Source: Anaeropeptidivorans aminofermentans (GTDB lineage: Bacteria > Bacillota > Clostridia > Lachnospirales > UBA5962). Taken from it: a DNA stretch of 64,000 bases. Position 1 is the first letter of the stretch, and each line of letters begins with the position of its first letter. The notes under the pieces are model-generated. The model saw nothing but the letters and a program-made list of their open reading frames with translations, had not been told where the DNA came from and made no database searches. Positions 7,891 through 15,380 of this stretch are shown piece after piece. The position numbers and the translations under genes are program-made. The DNA is taken from the NCBI RefSeq assembly GCF_940670685.1, contig NZ_OW711693.1, positions 2,356,001 through 2,420,000 on the forward strand. Direction: 5' to 3'.

Positions 7891-8904
7891 TCACCTGCTA
7901 TTCTCTATTCTTACGGCATGGGCTATGCCGGGTATGGTTTCTCCCTGCTGGCTTGTGGTTGGGCTTAAAAGGGCACCGGTGGGAACAAGTAAAATTCTAT
8001 TAAATGCAAGATTTTTAAGCTTATCATATAAATATCCTGCAAAAGTAACTGCCGCACATGCACAGCCGCTTCCCCCTGAATGGGTATCCTGCTTTTCCTT
8101 ATCAAAAATTTTTATTCCGCAGTCAGTAAAATTATCCTTAAGCTCTATTCCCTGTTCTTTTAAAAGCTCTATTACAAGCTCTCTTCCAACGTGTCCCAAG
8201 TCTCCTGTTATGATTAAATCATAATAGTCGGGCGTAATATTAAAATCATTAAAATGGGTAAGCAGGGTATCTGCCGCCGCAGGCGCCATAGCCGCCCCCA
8301 TATTAAAGGCATCTTTTATGCCCATATCCACAATCTTTCCTACGGTTGCCCCTGTTACAAAGGGCCCTTTTTCTTTATTGGATAAAACCGCAGCACCGCA
8401 GCCTGTTACTGTCCATGTAGACGTAGGAGGCCTTTGAGTACCTAAGTTAAGAGGTGAACGGAATTGTTTTTCAGCGGCGCAGAAATGGCTTGAAGCTCCT
8501 GCAATTATGTTTTTTCCGAATCCTCCGTCAATGAGCATAGAACCTATAATCATAGATTCTCCCATGGCAGAGCAGGCACTGAATACGCCGAAAAACGGCC
8601 TGTTTAATTCTCTTATGCCAAATGTGCTTCCTGTGTTCTGGTTAAGCAAATCTCCTGCAATTATATAATCTATATCATCAAGGGTAAGCCCTGCTTTTTT
8701 TGCAGCCATATTAAATGTTTTTTCAACAATAAGGGATTCCGCCTGCTCCCAGCTTTCTCCGCCGTTTAAAACGTCTTCAAGTATAACGTCAAAATATCTG
8801 TTTAAAGGTCCTTCCCCTTCTTTGGGGCCTACAACTGAAGCGGTATTCACGATAGAAACAGGATTCGTAAATAAAACGCTCTGTTTTCCTATTTTATTAG
8901 ACAC
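7891..8904 (-). CDS. spoVAD: Stage V sporulation protein AD
   Basis: SpoVAD is the soluble dipicolinate-binding member of the SpoVA complex and has a thiolase/ketoacyl-synthase fold. The 337-residue protein has normal length and typical segments such as FGVFSACSAMGESM (about 130) and GGSGCACAAVTFAGYL near 280. Its start overlaps the end of spoVAC by eight bases, showing translational coupling, and spoVAE follows directly. It is expected to be forespore-expressed with the rest of the operon. Confidence 0.97.
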   Translation of the reverse strand: MSNKIGKQSVLFTNPVSIVNTASVVGPKEGEGPLNRYFDVILEDVLNGGESWEQAESLIVEKTFNMAAKKAGLTLDDIDYIIAGDLLNQNTGSTFGIRELNRPFFGVFSACSAMGESMIIGSMLIDGGFGKNIIAGASSHFCAAEKQFRSPLNLGTQRPPTSTWTVTGCGAAVLSNKEKGPFVTGATVGKIVDMGIKDAFNMGAAMAPAAADTLLTHFNDFNITPDYYDLIITGDLGHVGRELVIELLKEQGIELKDNFTDCGIKIFDKEKQDTHSGGSGCACAAVTFAGYLYDKLKNLAFNRILLVPTGALLSPTTSQQGETIPGIAHAVRIENSR

Positions 8905-9358
8905 TTAAGGCACCTCCGGTAAAATAATGTATCAATCCTATAATAATCGATGTTATGGTTCCAAATACGATAACAGGCCCGGCTATGATAAACATCTTTG
9001 CGCCTACGCCCATGATTTGGCCTTCTTTTTTAAATTCTATGGCAGGGGACGCAACACTGTTTGCAAAGCCTGTTATAGGAACGATAGAACCTGCACCGGC
9101 GAATTTACCAAGCTTTGGATATACGCCGAGACCTGTAAAAAATACACCCAAAAAAATCATTATTATAGAGGTTACGGTTCCGGCATTTTCTTCCGAAAGC
9201 CCTCTGTTAAGCAAAGTATTTAAAACAAGCTGGCCTAAAATACATATCAATCCCCCTACGACAAAGGCTTTGATGCAATTCGTAAATATTTTTGAATTCG
9301 GGGATATCTTATCTACCATTTTTGAATATTCAGCTTTATTTTTTGTAATCTGTGACAT
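8897..9358 (-). CDS. spoVAC: Stage V sporulation protein AC
   Basis: SpoVAC is a membrane protein of the dipicolinate channel; in Bacillus it behaves as a mechanosensitive channel. The 153-residue protein has a hydrophilic N-terminus and hydrophobic segments, including AFVVGGLICILGQLVLN and GAGSIVPITGFANSVASPAIEFKKEG, close in pattern to SpoVAE. GGAGGAAAAA lies upstream of the start. A 134-base gap with no recognisable gene separates it from spoVAB. Confidence 0.96.
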   Translation of the reverse strand: MSQITKNKAEYSKMVDKISPNSKIFTNCIKAFVVGGLICILGQLVLNTLLNRGLSEENAGTVTSIIMIFLGVFFTGLGVYPKLGKFAGAGSIVPITGFANSVASPAIEFKKEGQIMGVGAKMFIIAGPVIVFGTITSIIIGLIHYFTGGALSV

Positions 9359-9492
9359 TTTTTCCTCCTTTTAATAAATAAACTTTAATATTGCCAAAAG
9401 TTTTGCAGTAAAAATTCCATGCTTCTATTTTCTATTTAATATAACAATTTCAAATAAATTAAAATTGCTTAAAATATTAAATTTATAAAATG

Positions 9493-9924
9493 CTATATTT
9501 CAAAAAAACCATCTACCATAAAATAAAGAAGAGAACCTGCAAGCTTCCCTAAGGCCATTGAAAGAATAAATATCTTCATTCCCTTTTGAAGCCTTGTCCT
9601 TCTGGCCAGTATGGGAAGCACATCCAGGACCTCTGCAAGGCACATTGCCAAACAGCCATAGAATATCCCTATGCAAACGCTTATATATATTACCATAAGA
9701 GGATTTAGCCTTATGCTATAATCAAAGCTTATATTTACACAGCCGAATATTCCTCCCAGTATAATCATTTCTTCATATAATTTAATATAGCTTTCCGTTG
9801 ATGTTTTCTGTGCAAGCCTTGGAACAACACCTATAATAGCTATAAACGCAAATACAGCCCCAGATATCACTACGCCTCCGCCAAGGCCTATGAGTACAGA
9901 AAGCAAATATTTCAAATACAGCAT
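9493..9924 (-). CDS. spoVAB: Stage V sporulation protein AB
   Basis: The 143-residue protein has four to five hydrophobic segments and the SpoVAB-like pattern GLGGGVVISGAVFAFIAIIGVVPRLAQKT near the start and ARRTRLQKGMKIFILSMALGKLAGSL near the end. It is part of the SpoVA complex; its individual role is not well defined. The start overlaps the spoVAA stop by one base, so translation is coupled. Confidence 0.93.
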   Translation of the reverse strand: MLYLKYLLSVLIGLGGGVVISGAVFAFIAIIGVVPRLAQKTSTESYIKLYEEMIILGGIFGCVNISFDYSIRLNPLMVIYISVCIGIFYGCLAMCLAEVLDVLPILARRTRLQKGMKIFILSMALGKLAGSLLYFMVDGFFEI

Positions 9925-10538
9925 TATGAGCCGTCTCCTTTTTTATTTTTATTGAGATACTCTATTACGGTATCCACTATTTCAGTTTCATAGACGGACA
10001 TTTCTACTTCTATAGGCGTCGGATCATTGGTTATTTTCTTCCCGCCAAAATGATTAAAGAAAACAATTATCCCAAGTGCAAGCCCTATGGAATAAGATAT
10101 TTCAATTATCAAAGGGTCTTCCTTATATTCGCCGAAAAATATCTCATAATAATTTTGAAAAACTTTGGGTATCTGAGCATCTGAATGAAAACTCATAATA
10201 GCCGTAGCCGCACCTGTAAATAAAATAGTGGAAATAAAAACTATCTTAAGATATTTAATTATCTTGTTTTCCGACTTTTCTGTTTCAAATTCTACCAATA
10301 TATCCTTTGAGCCGATATTAATAATTGTACTGTCTGGATATTCCTTCAGTATCATTCTAATAATATCAGCTATAGACAAAAGATGATTCGGCTTACTTCC
10401 TGTTTTTATTAATATTGTAAGCTCCTCAATACGGGCCTTTACGCTTTCAGAAGCTATAATTTCAGCTATATCCTTTATTTTTACAGTATTTTTTCCCTTA
10501 ATAAGAGCTTTTTTTGTTGGTTTAACATAAATATCCAC
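9924..10538 (-). CDS. spoVAA: Stage V sporulation protein AA
   Basis: First gene of the spoVA operon. The 204-residue protein has an N-terminal soluble domain of about 110 residues, beginning MDIYVKPTKKALIKGKNTVKIKDIAEI as in other SpoVAA proteins, followed by two hydrophobic helices near 112-130 and 148-165 and a short basic tail. A forespore (SigG) promoter is expected upstream, but I could not find a convincing one; a mobile-type repeat ends only about 80 bases before the gene. Confidence 0.93.
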   Translation of the reverse strand: MDIYVKPTKKALIKGKNTVKIKDIAEIIASESVKARIEELTILIKTGSKPNHLLSIADIIRMILKEYPDSTIINIGSKDILVEFETEKSENKIIKYLKIVFISTILFTGAATAIMSFHSDAQIPKVFQNYYEIFFGEYKEDPLIIEISYSIGLALGIIVFFNHFGGKKITNDPTPIEVEMSVYETEIVDTVIEYLNKNKKGDGS

Positions 10539-10619
10539 CTAATTCCTCCCATCAGCTTTATTTTCGGCTGAGCCGTTAATTATAAATTGATTTGAAAGCA
10601 TTTTTAGAATTAAGCGCAT

Positions 10620-10744
10620 CTATACTCAGAAATAAACCATATAGTAAATTTGCTTTTCTTCCGCAGTACGTAACGGGCTCCAAGAAGACATAAAATCAAG
10701 GAAAAGCAAATTTACAGCGCTATTGTCTACTTTTATTCGAGTAC
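10620..10744. repeat. MITE-like palindromic element (family B, copy 1)
   Basis: The core at 10643-10715 has inverted ends AGTAAATTTGCTTTTC and GAAAAGCAAATTTAC around CTTCCGCAGTACG and GGGCTCCAAGAAG. Outer inverted ends resembling TATACTC-AATAAA extend it to about 125 bases. A second copy lies in opposite orientation at 29854-29968. No coding capacity is seen. It sits upstream of the spoVA operon. Confidence 0.85.
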
Positions 10745-10905
10745 ACGAATAGCTATAGCTTTTATTCTTTTTGTTTTCATTTTTTCGCAATATCTAAAAA
10801 TAAATTAAGACTACTATATATTTTCTCAAAATATACGTAAAATATTCATTATTGCTTTTCAAGAGAAAAACAAGCCTGTATTTGAATATAAAATTTTTAA
10901 ATAAA

Positions 10906-10936
10906 AAAAGACATGGATTATAGGCCATGCCTTAGA
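10906..10936 (-). terminator. Terminator of the deformylase gene
   Basis: On the minus strand AGGCATGG and CCATGTCTT form a hairpin with a seven-base loop followed by TTTTTTT, about 65 bases after the def-like stop. Confidence 0.75.
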
Positions 10937-10997
10937 ATATAAAATGACAAAAAATTTTTATTGTAAAGAAATTATGCTTGTATACAAAAGCACGGCA

Positions 10998-11492
10998 TTA
11001 AAATTCCCGCTTCATTTGCTCCAAATAAAATGACTTATTGTCAACTGCACGCATCGTAGATAAAATTCCGTTCAAATGGTCATATTCATGCTGGAGCAGC
11101 TCCGAAAGATCTCCTTCTAAATGCATTGTTTGGGGTTTTAAATTTTCATCTAAATAAGAAATATCTGCACGCTTATACCGTTCCACTTTAACAATCAGGC
11201 CGGGAAAGGACATACAATCATCCAGCAATATATATTTTTCATTATCAGGAAAGCGCATCACTGGATTTATAAAAACATAGGGTTTATCCAAAAACATATA
11301 TAGCAGCCGTTTCTTAATTCCTATTTGCGGTGCCGCAACTGCGCGGCCTGCTCCATATTTTTTTCGATAATCCATAAGTGTATCGTGCAAGTCTTCTATC
11401 CACTCAGGCAAAAAGCCAAAGTCTTCTTCTACAATTTCTTCACTGGGTTCATAAAGCTGTGGATTTCCAAGTTTCAGTATTTCTCGTATCAT
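10998..11492 (-). CDS. def: Peptide deformylase, divergent type
   Basis: Peptide deformylase removes the formyl group from nascent proteins using a metal held by one Cys and two His. The 164-residue protein keeps HEYDH (His135, Glu136, His139) and Cys93, but motif 1 reads GAGRAVAAPQ (47-56), two residues longer than the usual GxGLAAxQ, and motif 2 is DDCMS instead of EGCLS. It therefore belongs to the divergent deformylase-like group. It is not next to fmt or priA, as housekeeping def often is, and has its own ribosome site (AAGGAGGGAG) and terminator. It may be a second, auxiliary enzyme (inference). Confidence 0.85.
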   Translation of the reverse strand: MIREILKLGNPQLYEPSEEIVEEDFGFLPEWIEDLHDTLMDYRKKYGAGRAVAAPQIGIKKRLLYMFLDKPYVFINPVMRFPDNEKYILLDDCMSFPGLIVKVERYKRADISYLDENLKPQTMHLEGDLSELLQHEYDHLNGILSTMRAVDNKSFYLEQMKREF

Positions 11493-11579
11493 ATTGCCTT
11501 GCTCCCTCCTTTTTCTTAATTTGTTTCCTGCAAACTCCTATTTATGTAAAAATATAAAATTAATTATATATTTGTTATG

Positions 11580-11622
11580 TAAAAAGACATAACTCCTCCT
11601 TGGCGGAAAGTTATGTCTTTTT
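11580..11622 (-). terminator. Terminator of tRNA-Glu
   Basis: Arms AAAAAGACATAACT and AGTTATGTCTTTTT form a long hairpin with T tracts on both sides, directly downstream of the tRNA on the minus strand. Confidence 0.85.
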
Positions 11623-11624
11623 AA

Positions 11625-11696
11625 TGACCCGTAGGGGAATCGAACCCCTGTTTCAGCCGTGAGAGGGCCGTGTCTTAACCGCTTGACCAACGGGCC
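11625..11696 (-). tRNA. tRNA-Glu (anticodon CTC)
   Basis: The minus strand folds as a cloverleaf: acceptor GGCCCGT paired with ACGGGTC, D-arm with TTGGTCAAGCGGTTAAGA, anticodon stem CGGCC/GGCTG with loop CTCTCAC (anticodon CTC), and T-arm AGGGGTTCGATTCCCCT. The body matches bacterial tRNA-Glu. The CCA end is not encoded. CTC is the less usual glutamate anticodon in low-G+C Bacillota, and the gene stands alone with its own terminator. Confidence 0.94.
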
Positions 11697-11978
11697 GGAA
11701 TATTTAAAATTTGACAACATATTTACGATACTACTTTTTTAAGCGCAAATCAATAGTTTTTTTACAAATGTCCCTATTATTTTTTATCTTAATCACATAT
11801 GCTTCTTAAAGTAAAAAGCTGTCTTTCAGCTTTAAGTGTATTTACTATAATTTACTGCTTAGGCTATAAAAACCCAAATAAAATATAGCTTTTTGGGGGA
11901 CTCCATACCAATACTCTTTAAAACCATATCTTTTTATATTAAAAAGGCCCTCTCTCAAAGAAGAGGGCCGGCCGTTAG
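11697..11978. other. Intergenic region with hairpins only
   Basis: I see no gene here. A small hairpin lies at about 11813-11833 (AAAAGCTG/CAGCTTT), and the terminator of the next gene lies at 11941-11969. Confidence 0.4.
11941..11969 (-). terminator. Terminator of the cysteine-rich gene
   Basis: Arms GGCCCTCT and AGAGGGCC, read on the minus strand and followed by TTTTT, lie ten bases after the stop codon. Confidence 0.85.
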
Positions 11979-12317
11979 TTAAATTGCGTTATGTGTGAAG
12001 CAAACAATTGCGCAAGTAGGTATAATAGCTATGCTTCCAAGGGGGTTAATGCCACAGCAGGAAGTATTGCCGTATGCAGGAAAACCGAAGCCAAGGCCTG
12101 AATTTCCGAAGTTGCCGAATCCTGCGCAGCTTGAGCCTATAGGACATGCAGGAGCAGCTCCTACGTCGCAGAGAAGACGGATGCAGTTGCAGTCGCAGCT
12201 TACTAAAACACCAGTAAATCCGCTTCCTGATAAGCCACCGCTATTAGTAAAAACAGTAACTGTCTGACCAACGTAACGACACATAGAATCTACTAAACAG
12301 TTAACAAAACCATCCAT
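11979..12317 (-). CDS. Cysteine- and glycine-rich protein, probable spore coat/exosporium component
   Basis: The 112-residue protein has about eleven cysteines. The first half (VNCLVDSMCRYVGQTVTVFTNSGGLSGSGFTGVLVSCDCNCIRLL) looks like a small beta-barrel, Sm/LSm-like, while the rest is a Gly/Cys-rich tail (SSCAGFGNFGNSGLGFGF). This composition is typical of self-cross-linking spore surface proteins. A SigK-like promoter upstream and the adjacent spo0A gene support a sporulation role, but no function is proven. ATG at 12317 is preferred because AAGGAGTG lies six bases ahead; the upstream GTG overlaps that site. Confidence 0.6.
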   Translation of the reverse strand: MDGFVNCLVDSMCRYVGQTVTVFTNSGGLSGSGFTGVLVSCDCNCIRLLCDVGAAPACPIGSSCAGFGNFGNSGLGFGFPAYGNTSCCGINPLGSIAIIPTCAIVCFTHNAI

Positions 12318-12377
12318 ATATTTCACTCCTTAAAAAGTTTTGTATCACTACTTTTCATTTTATAAATGATACTAGTG

Positions 12378-12408
12378 TATATTATGACAAGCATAGAATT
12401 TGTGTTAC
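12378..12408 (-). promoter_or_regulatory. SigK/SigE-like mother-cell promoter
   Basis: On the minus strand GTAACACA (12401-12408) is followed after about 16 bases by CATAATATA (12378-12386). This matches the -35 AC and -10 CATA---TA pattern of SigK promoters. The site is about 60 bases ahead of the cysteine-rich gene. Confidence 0.6.
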
Positions 12409-12427
12409 TTTTTAAGGAATTAATTTC

Positions 12428-13216
12428 TTAATTTATATTATGATACATTTCCGCAACGCTTCTTATAAAAACACTGTTTGAAGGCCTTTTCCCCTCATAC
12501 ATGGAAAATCCCAGCTGTTCAGCCGCTTTCCTTCCCTTTTCGTCTTCCCAGCCCTTTTTTATGGCATGCCTTATGGCTCTTTCTACACATGAGGAAGTGG
12601 TTGAATATCTTTCCGCAAGCATAGGATAGACTGTTTTTGTAATGCTAAATATTTCTTCATTATTCTCTATAGCAGTAATGATGGCTGTCTTTAAATATGT
12701 ATATCCCTTTAAATTCGGGGCCATTCCCGTGGCCTTAAGGACGCTTGAAACATATTGGCAGGGGCTTTCATAATTTATATGCTTTTTAACATCGCTTAAA
12801 GGAAGTGCATCGGTTTCATTTTGTCTTTCTCTTGAATAATAAACCTGCTGGATTCTTCTTTCCATCAGTTCCAAATCAAAAGGTTTTAATATGAAATAAT
12901 CGGCCCCAAGTTTTAAAGCCCTTTGGGTCAGGGCCTCGGCGCTTACGGCTGTAAACATTATAAAGGAAGGCCTTTTTGAACCTTTAAAGCCCTTGAGCCG
13001 TTCTAATATTGTTATGCCGTCAATTACAGGAAGAACCATATCAAGCATAACTACGTCTATATCCTTTTCATAAATCAGTCTCAGCCCGCTTTCACCGTCA
13101 TGCTCAATGCCTACGATTTCATATTTACCGCTTTTTATAAGGTAGGCCTTAATTAGATCAGCAAGCTCTATATTATCTTCTATAATAGCGACTCTGATTT
13201 TACCTTTATAATTCAT
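12428..13216 (-). CDS. spo0A: Sporulation master response regulator Spo0A
   Basis: Spo0A is the phosphorylation-activated regulator that commits the cell to sporulation. The 262-residue protein has an N-terminal receiver domain with acidic pocket Glu13/Asp14, phosphoacceptor Asp59 (VVMLDMVLP), Thr89 and Lys111 (ILKPFD). It also has the C-terminal Spo0A DNA-binding domain, with the conserved ending SNSVFIRSVAEMYHN. It follows spoIVB in the same direction, as in most spore formers, but a terminator separates them, and it has its own promoter. Confidence 0.99.
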   Translation of the reverse strand: MNYKGKIRVAIIEDNIELADLIKAYLIKSGKYEIVGIEHDGESGLRLIYEKDIDVVMLDMVLPVIDGITILERLKGFKGSKRPSFIMFTAVSAEALTQRALKLGADYFILKPFDLELMERRIQQVYYSRERQNETDALPLSDVKKHINYESPCQYVSSVLKATGMAPNLKGYTYLKTAIITAIENNEEIFSITKTVYPMLAERYSTTSSCVERAIRHAIKKGWEDEKGRKAAEQLGFSMYEGKRPSNSVFIRSVAEMYHNIN

Positions 13217-13234
13217 AATATCCCCTCATATAAT

Positions 13235-13262
13235 ATTATACACAGATTTTATATTTAAGCAA
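13235..13262 (-). promoter_or_regulatory. Vegetative promoter of spo0A
   Basis: On the minus strand TTGCTT (13257-13262) and TATAAT (13235-13240) are separated by 16 bases and end about 20 bases before the spo0A start. Confidence 0.65.
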
Positions 13263-13319
13263 CATTTTGGAAACCATAGTTACCAATATCCAATGGGTTT
13301 TAAACTTTTTTGGATTTTT

Positions 13320-13368
13320 TATAAAAAGCGGCCTCTTAAAGATTTCTTTAAGTATGCCGCTTTTTATA
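13320..13368 (-). terminator. Terminator between spoIVB and spo0A
   Basis: Arms TATAAAAAGCGGC and GCCGCTTTTTATA enclose a smaller inner hairpin (CTTAAAG/CTTTAAG). The T tracts on both sides make it an efficient, possibly bidirectional terminator. Confidence 0.85.
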
Positions 13369-13458
13369 AGAGGGTCGCTTTAAAAAAGTCCCTTGTTAAT
13401 TTACTTTTACTTTATTTATGCTGTCTCTGCCATGCGTATATAGCCAAGTGACTATCTA

Positions 13459-14742
13459 CTACATGCCTTTTTCCTGTTGAAGCATTTTTTCTATGAATAT
13501 TCCATATCCCTTGGAAGGGTCTTGAACAAAAACATGAGTTACGGCGCCTACAAGCTTATTATTTTGAATGATGGGGCTTCCGCTCATTCCTTGAACAATT
13601 CCATTGGTTTTTTCTAAAAGTTCCTCATCAGTAATTCTAATGACCATTCCTTTAGAATCGTCCTGAGAGTTTTTATTAATGGATTCAATATAGATATCAT
13701 ATTCTTTTGCCGTTATTCCGTCTACATTGGATATTATTACGGCTGGACCTTCTTCCACTTCATTTTGCAGTCCTATTTTAACAGGACTTCCTAAAGAGCT
13801 CCATGAATTTGGATTGTCTAATTTTCCATATAGGCCGTATTCATTGTTAAGCCTTACCTGCCCTATAACTTCATCGGTTTTTATATCCCCTATAAGCTCC
13901 CCCGGCAGGCCTTTTTTTCCTTTTTTTACTGATTTAATCTCCGTTTTCATTACATCGCCGTATCTTACGGTCATAAGCTTTCTTGTATCAACATCTAATA
14001 TTCCATGGCCTAAAGCTGCAAATTTTCCGGTATTTGGATCAAGGTAGGTTATTGTTCCTATGCCCTGTGTTGAATCCCTCACCCAAACACCAATTTTCTG
14101 CTTTCCGTCTTCTACTGCCTCAATTGGTCTAACATTTAGTTCAATAATCTCTTCTTCTCTTTTTATTTTGAGATAAATTTCTTCCATTTCTGATTCTATT
14201 TCATTAACCAATTCTTCTTTTGTATGGAGTTCTTTGCCGTTTACACTTAATATTAAATCTCCGGCCTGCAAAATCCCTTCGCTTGGCTTATGGGCAACTC
14301 CGTCTTTGCCGTTTACATATCCTGTACCAAGGACCATGATACCATCTGTGCTTATTCTCACGCCTATGGTTATACCCATCGGAATTACTTCATGAACTTC
14401 GGCACTGTTGTTTTCTTCCTTGTATTCCTCTTCGGTGGGAGATTCATTCTCCTTTTTTGAAGAAATATCTTTTAAATCCAGGATACTGCTGTAATTAAAG
14501 GCAGCAAATTTTTCTTTTTTTAAAGGTTCATTATAAACATAAGAAACATCTATATTATCAGATGAAAGCATATTCCTGAAAGGATTTTTTATATCTAAAT
14601 GCAGATACTCATTATTGAAAATCGAAGGCTTATCAGGAAATAATGCATTTACCGTAACAAAATATATAAAAAATGCAAAAAATAAAGACAATAGAATAAT
14701 CATAAACTGATTATTGTTGTCATTTTTATTTCTTTGGCTCAT
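13459..14742 (-). CDS. spoIVB: SpoIVB peptidase
   Basis: SpoIVB is a forespore-secreted serine protease that triggers processing of pro-SigK in the mother cell. The protein is about 427 residues. It has an N-terminal membrane anchor (FMIILLSLFFAFFIYFVTV), a PDZ domain (GILQAGDLILSVNGKEL, roughly 150-200), and an S55 protease domain with the histidine motif ALGHGILD and the nucleophile Ser387 in GMSGSP. It lies between recN and spo0A, the standard clostridial order. The start is uncertain: ATG at 14742 lies very close to GGAGG, and a GTG five codons earlier (14757) is the alternative. Confidence 0.96.
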   Translation of the reverse strand: MSQRNKNDNNNQFMIILLSLFFAFFIYFVTVNALFPDKPSIFNNEYLHLDIKNPFRNMLSSDNIDVSYVYNEPLKKEKFAAFNYSSILDLKDISSKKENESPTEEEYKEENNSAEVHEVIPMGITIGVRISTDGIMVLGTGYVNGKDGVAHKPSEGILQAGDLILSVNGKELHTKEELVNEIESEMEEIYLKIKREEEIIELNVRPIEAVEDGKQKIGVWVRDSTQGIGTITYLDPNTGKFAALGHGILDVDTRKLMTVRYGDVMKTEIKSVKKGKKGLPGELIGDIKTDEVIGQVRLNNEYGLYGKLDNPNSWSSLGSPVKIGLQNEVEEGPAVIISNVDGITAKEYDIYIESINKNSQDDSKGMVIRITDEELLEKTNGIVQGMSGSPIIQNNKLVGAVTHVFVQDPSKGYGIFIEKMLQQEKGM

Positions 14743-14757
14743 TCCTCCACTTCCCAC

Positions 14758-15161
14758 TTAAGCATTTGCGGTATTTCAAAGAATTAAGAAATAATCTGCC
14801 GCTTAATATAAGTTAACCTTTTTCATGTCATATATACTCGATTTAAGGTTATAAGATTTTCCACAAATCATGAAGCCAATGATTCTTTAATTATTAAAAA
14901 CTATTAATTATTTTATGTTTTGGATTAAAATTGAAATGGAAAGAAATTTCCATTTTTTTCGAAATTTTTTAAATTCATATACTCTTATTTTCTCACAAAA
15001 AAGTTTTTTTACTAACTTTTATTTTTAAAAATACCTCTTATTAAGAAGAATTTAAAGTATAGGAAATTTGGCTTTTGGCATCGCAAATTGGGTGATTTTA
15101 CTTTCCCGAGAAAAATAGTGGGTTTCAAGATTTGCTTTAGAAAAGTGACGGAATAGCTATT
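14758..15161. other. AT-rich gap between spoIVB and recN
   Basis: No gene is visible. At 14934-14962 there is a terminator-like hairpin in the plus direction (AAATGGAAA/TTTCCATTT followed by TTTT), although no plus-strand gene precedes it. The rest is low-complexity AT-rich sequence. Confidence 0.4.
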
Positions 15162-15299
15162 TATAGTAAATTTATTATGAAGAAGTAGCAAAAGCATATT
15201 CCCGACAGGCCTAAAAACACGGATTCCCTTCGGAAACGGTACATTTTGAGCCTCCTTGAATATACGGTTTTGCTGCTATTTAACTTTAAATTTACTATA
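15162..15299. repeat. MITE-like element with TATAGTAAATTTA ends (family C, 138 bp form)
   Basis: Perfect 13-base terminal inverted repeats TATAGTAAATTTA/TAAATTTACTATA enclose AGTAGCAAAAGC and its counterpart GCTGCTATTTAAC. Between them is a block with an inner hairpin (CGGATTCCCTTCGGAAACGG) and ACATTTTGAGCCTCC. A shorter copy lacking that block lies at 31874-31955 and a longer one at 32122-32466. Confidence 0.85.
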
Positions 15300-15340
15300 T
15301 TCATACTGTTTCTCATTTTAAGTCAAAAGACTTTAAGAGA

Positions 15341-15380
15341 AAAGGAGTTATTGCAAAATGAATTTTGCAATAACTCCTTT
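15341..15380 (-). terminator. Terminator of recN
   Basis: A perfect inverted repeat with arms AAAGGAGTTATTGCAAAAT and complement abuts the recN stop codon. A second hairpin (TCTTAAAGTC/GACTTAAAATGAGA) lies just beyond, at 15311-15340. Confidence 0.75.

Noticed and set aside
11538-11720. Open frame of 60 codons on the minus strand
   Set aside because: It runs across the tRNA-Glu gene and its terminator.
15012-15197. Open frame of 61 codons on the minus strand
   Set aside because: It starts inside the family C repeat and has low-complexity Lys/Phe-rich sequence without a ribosome site.
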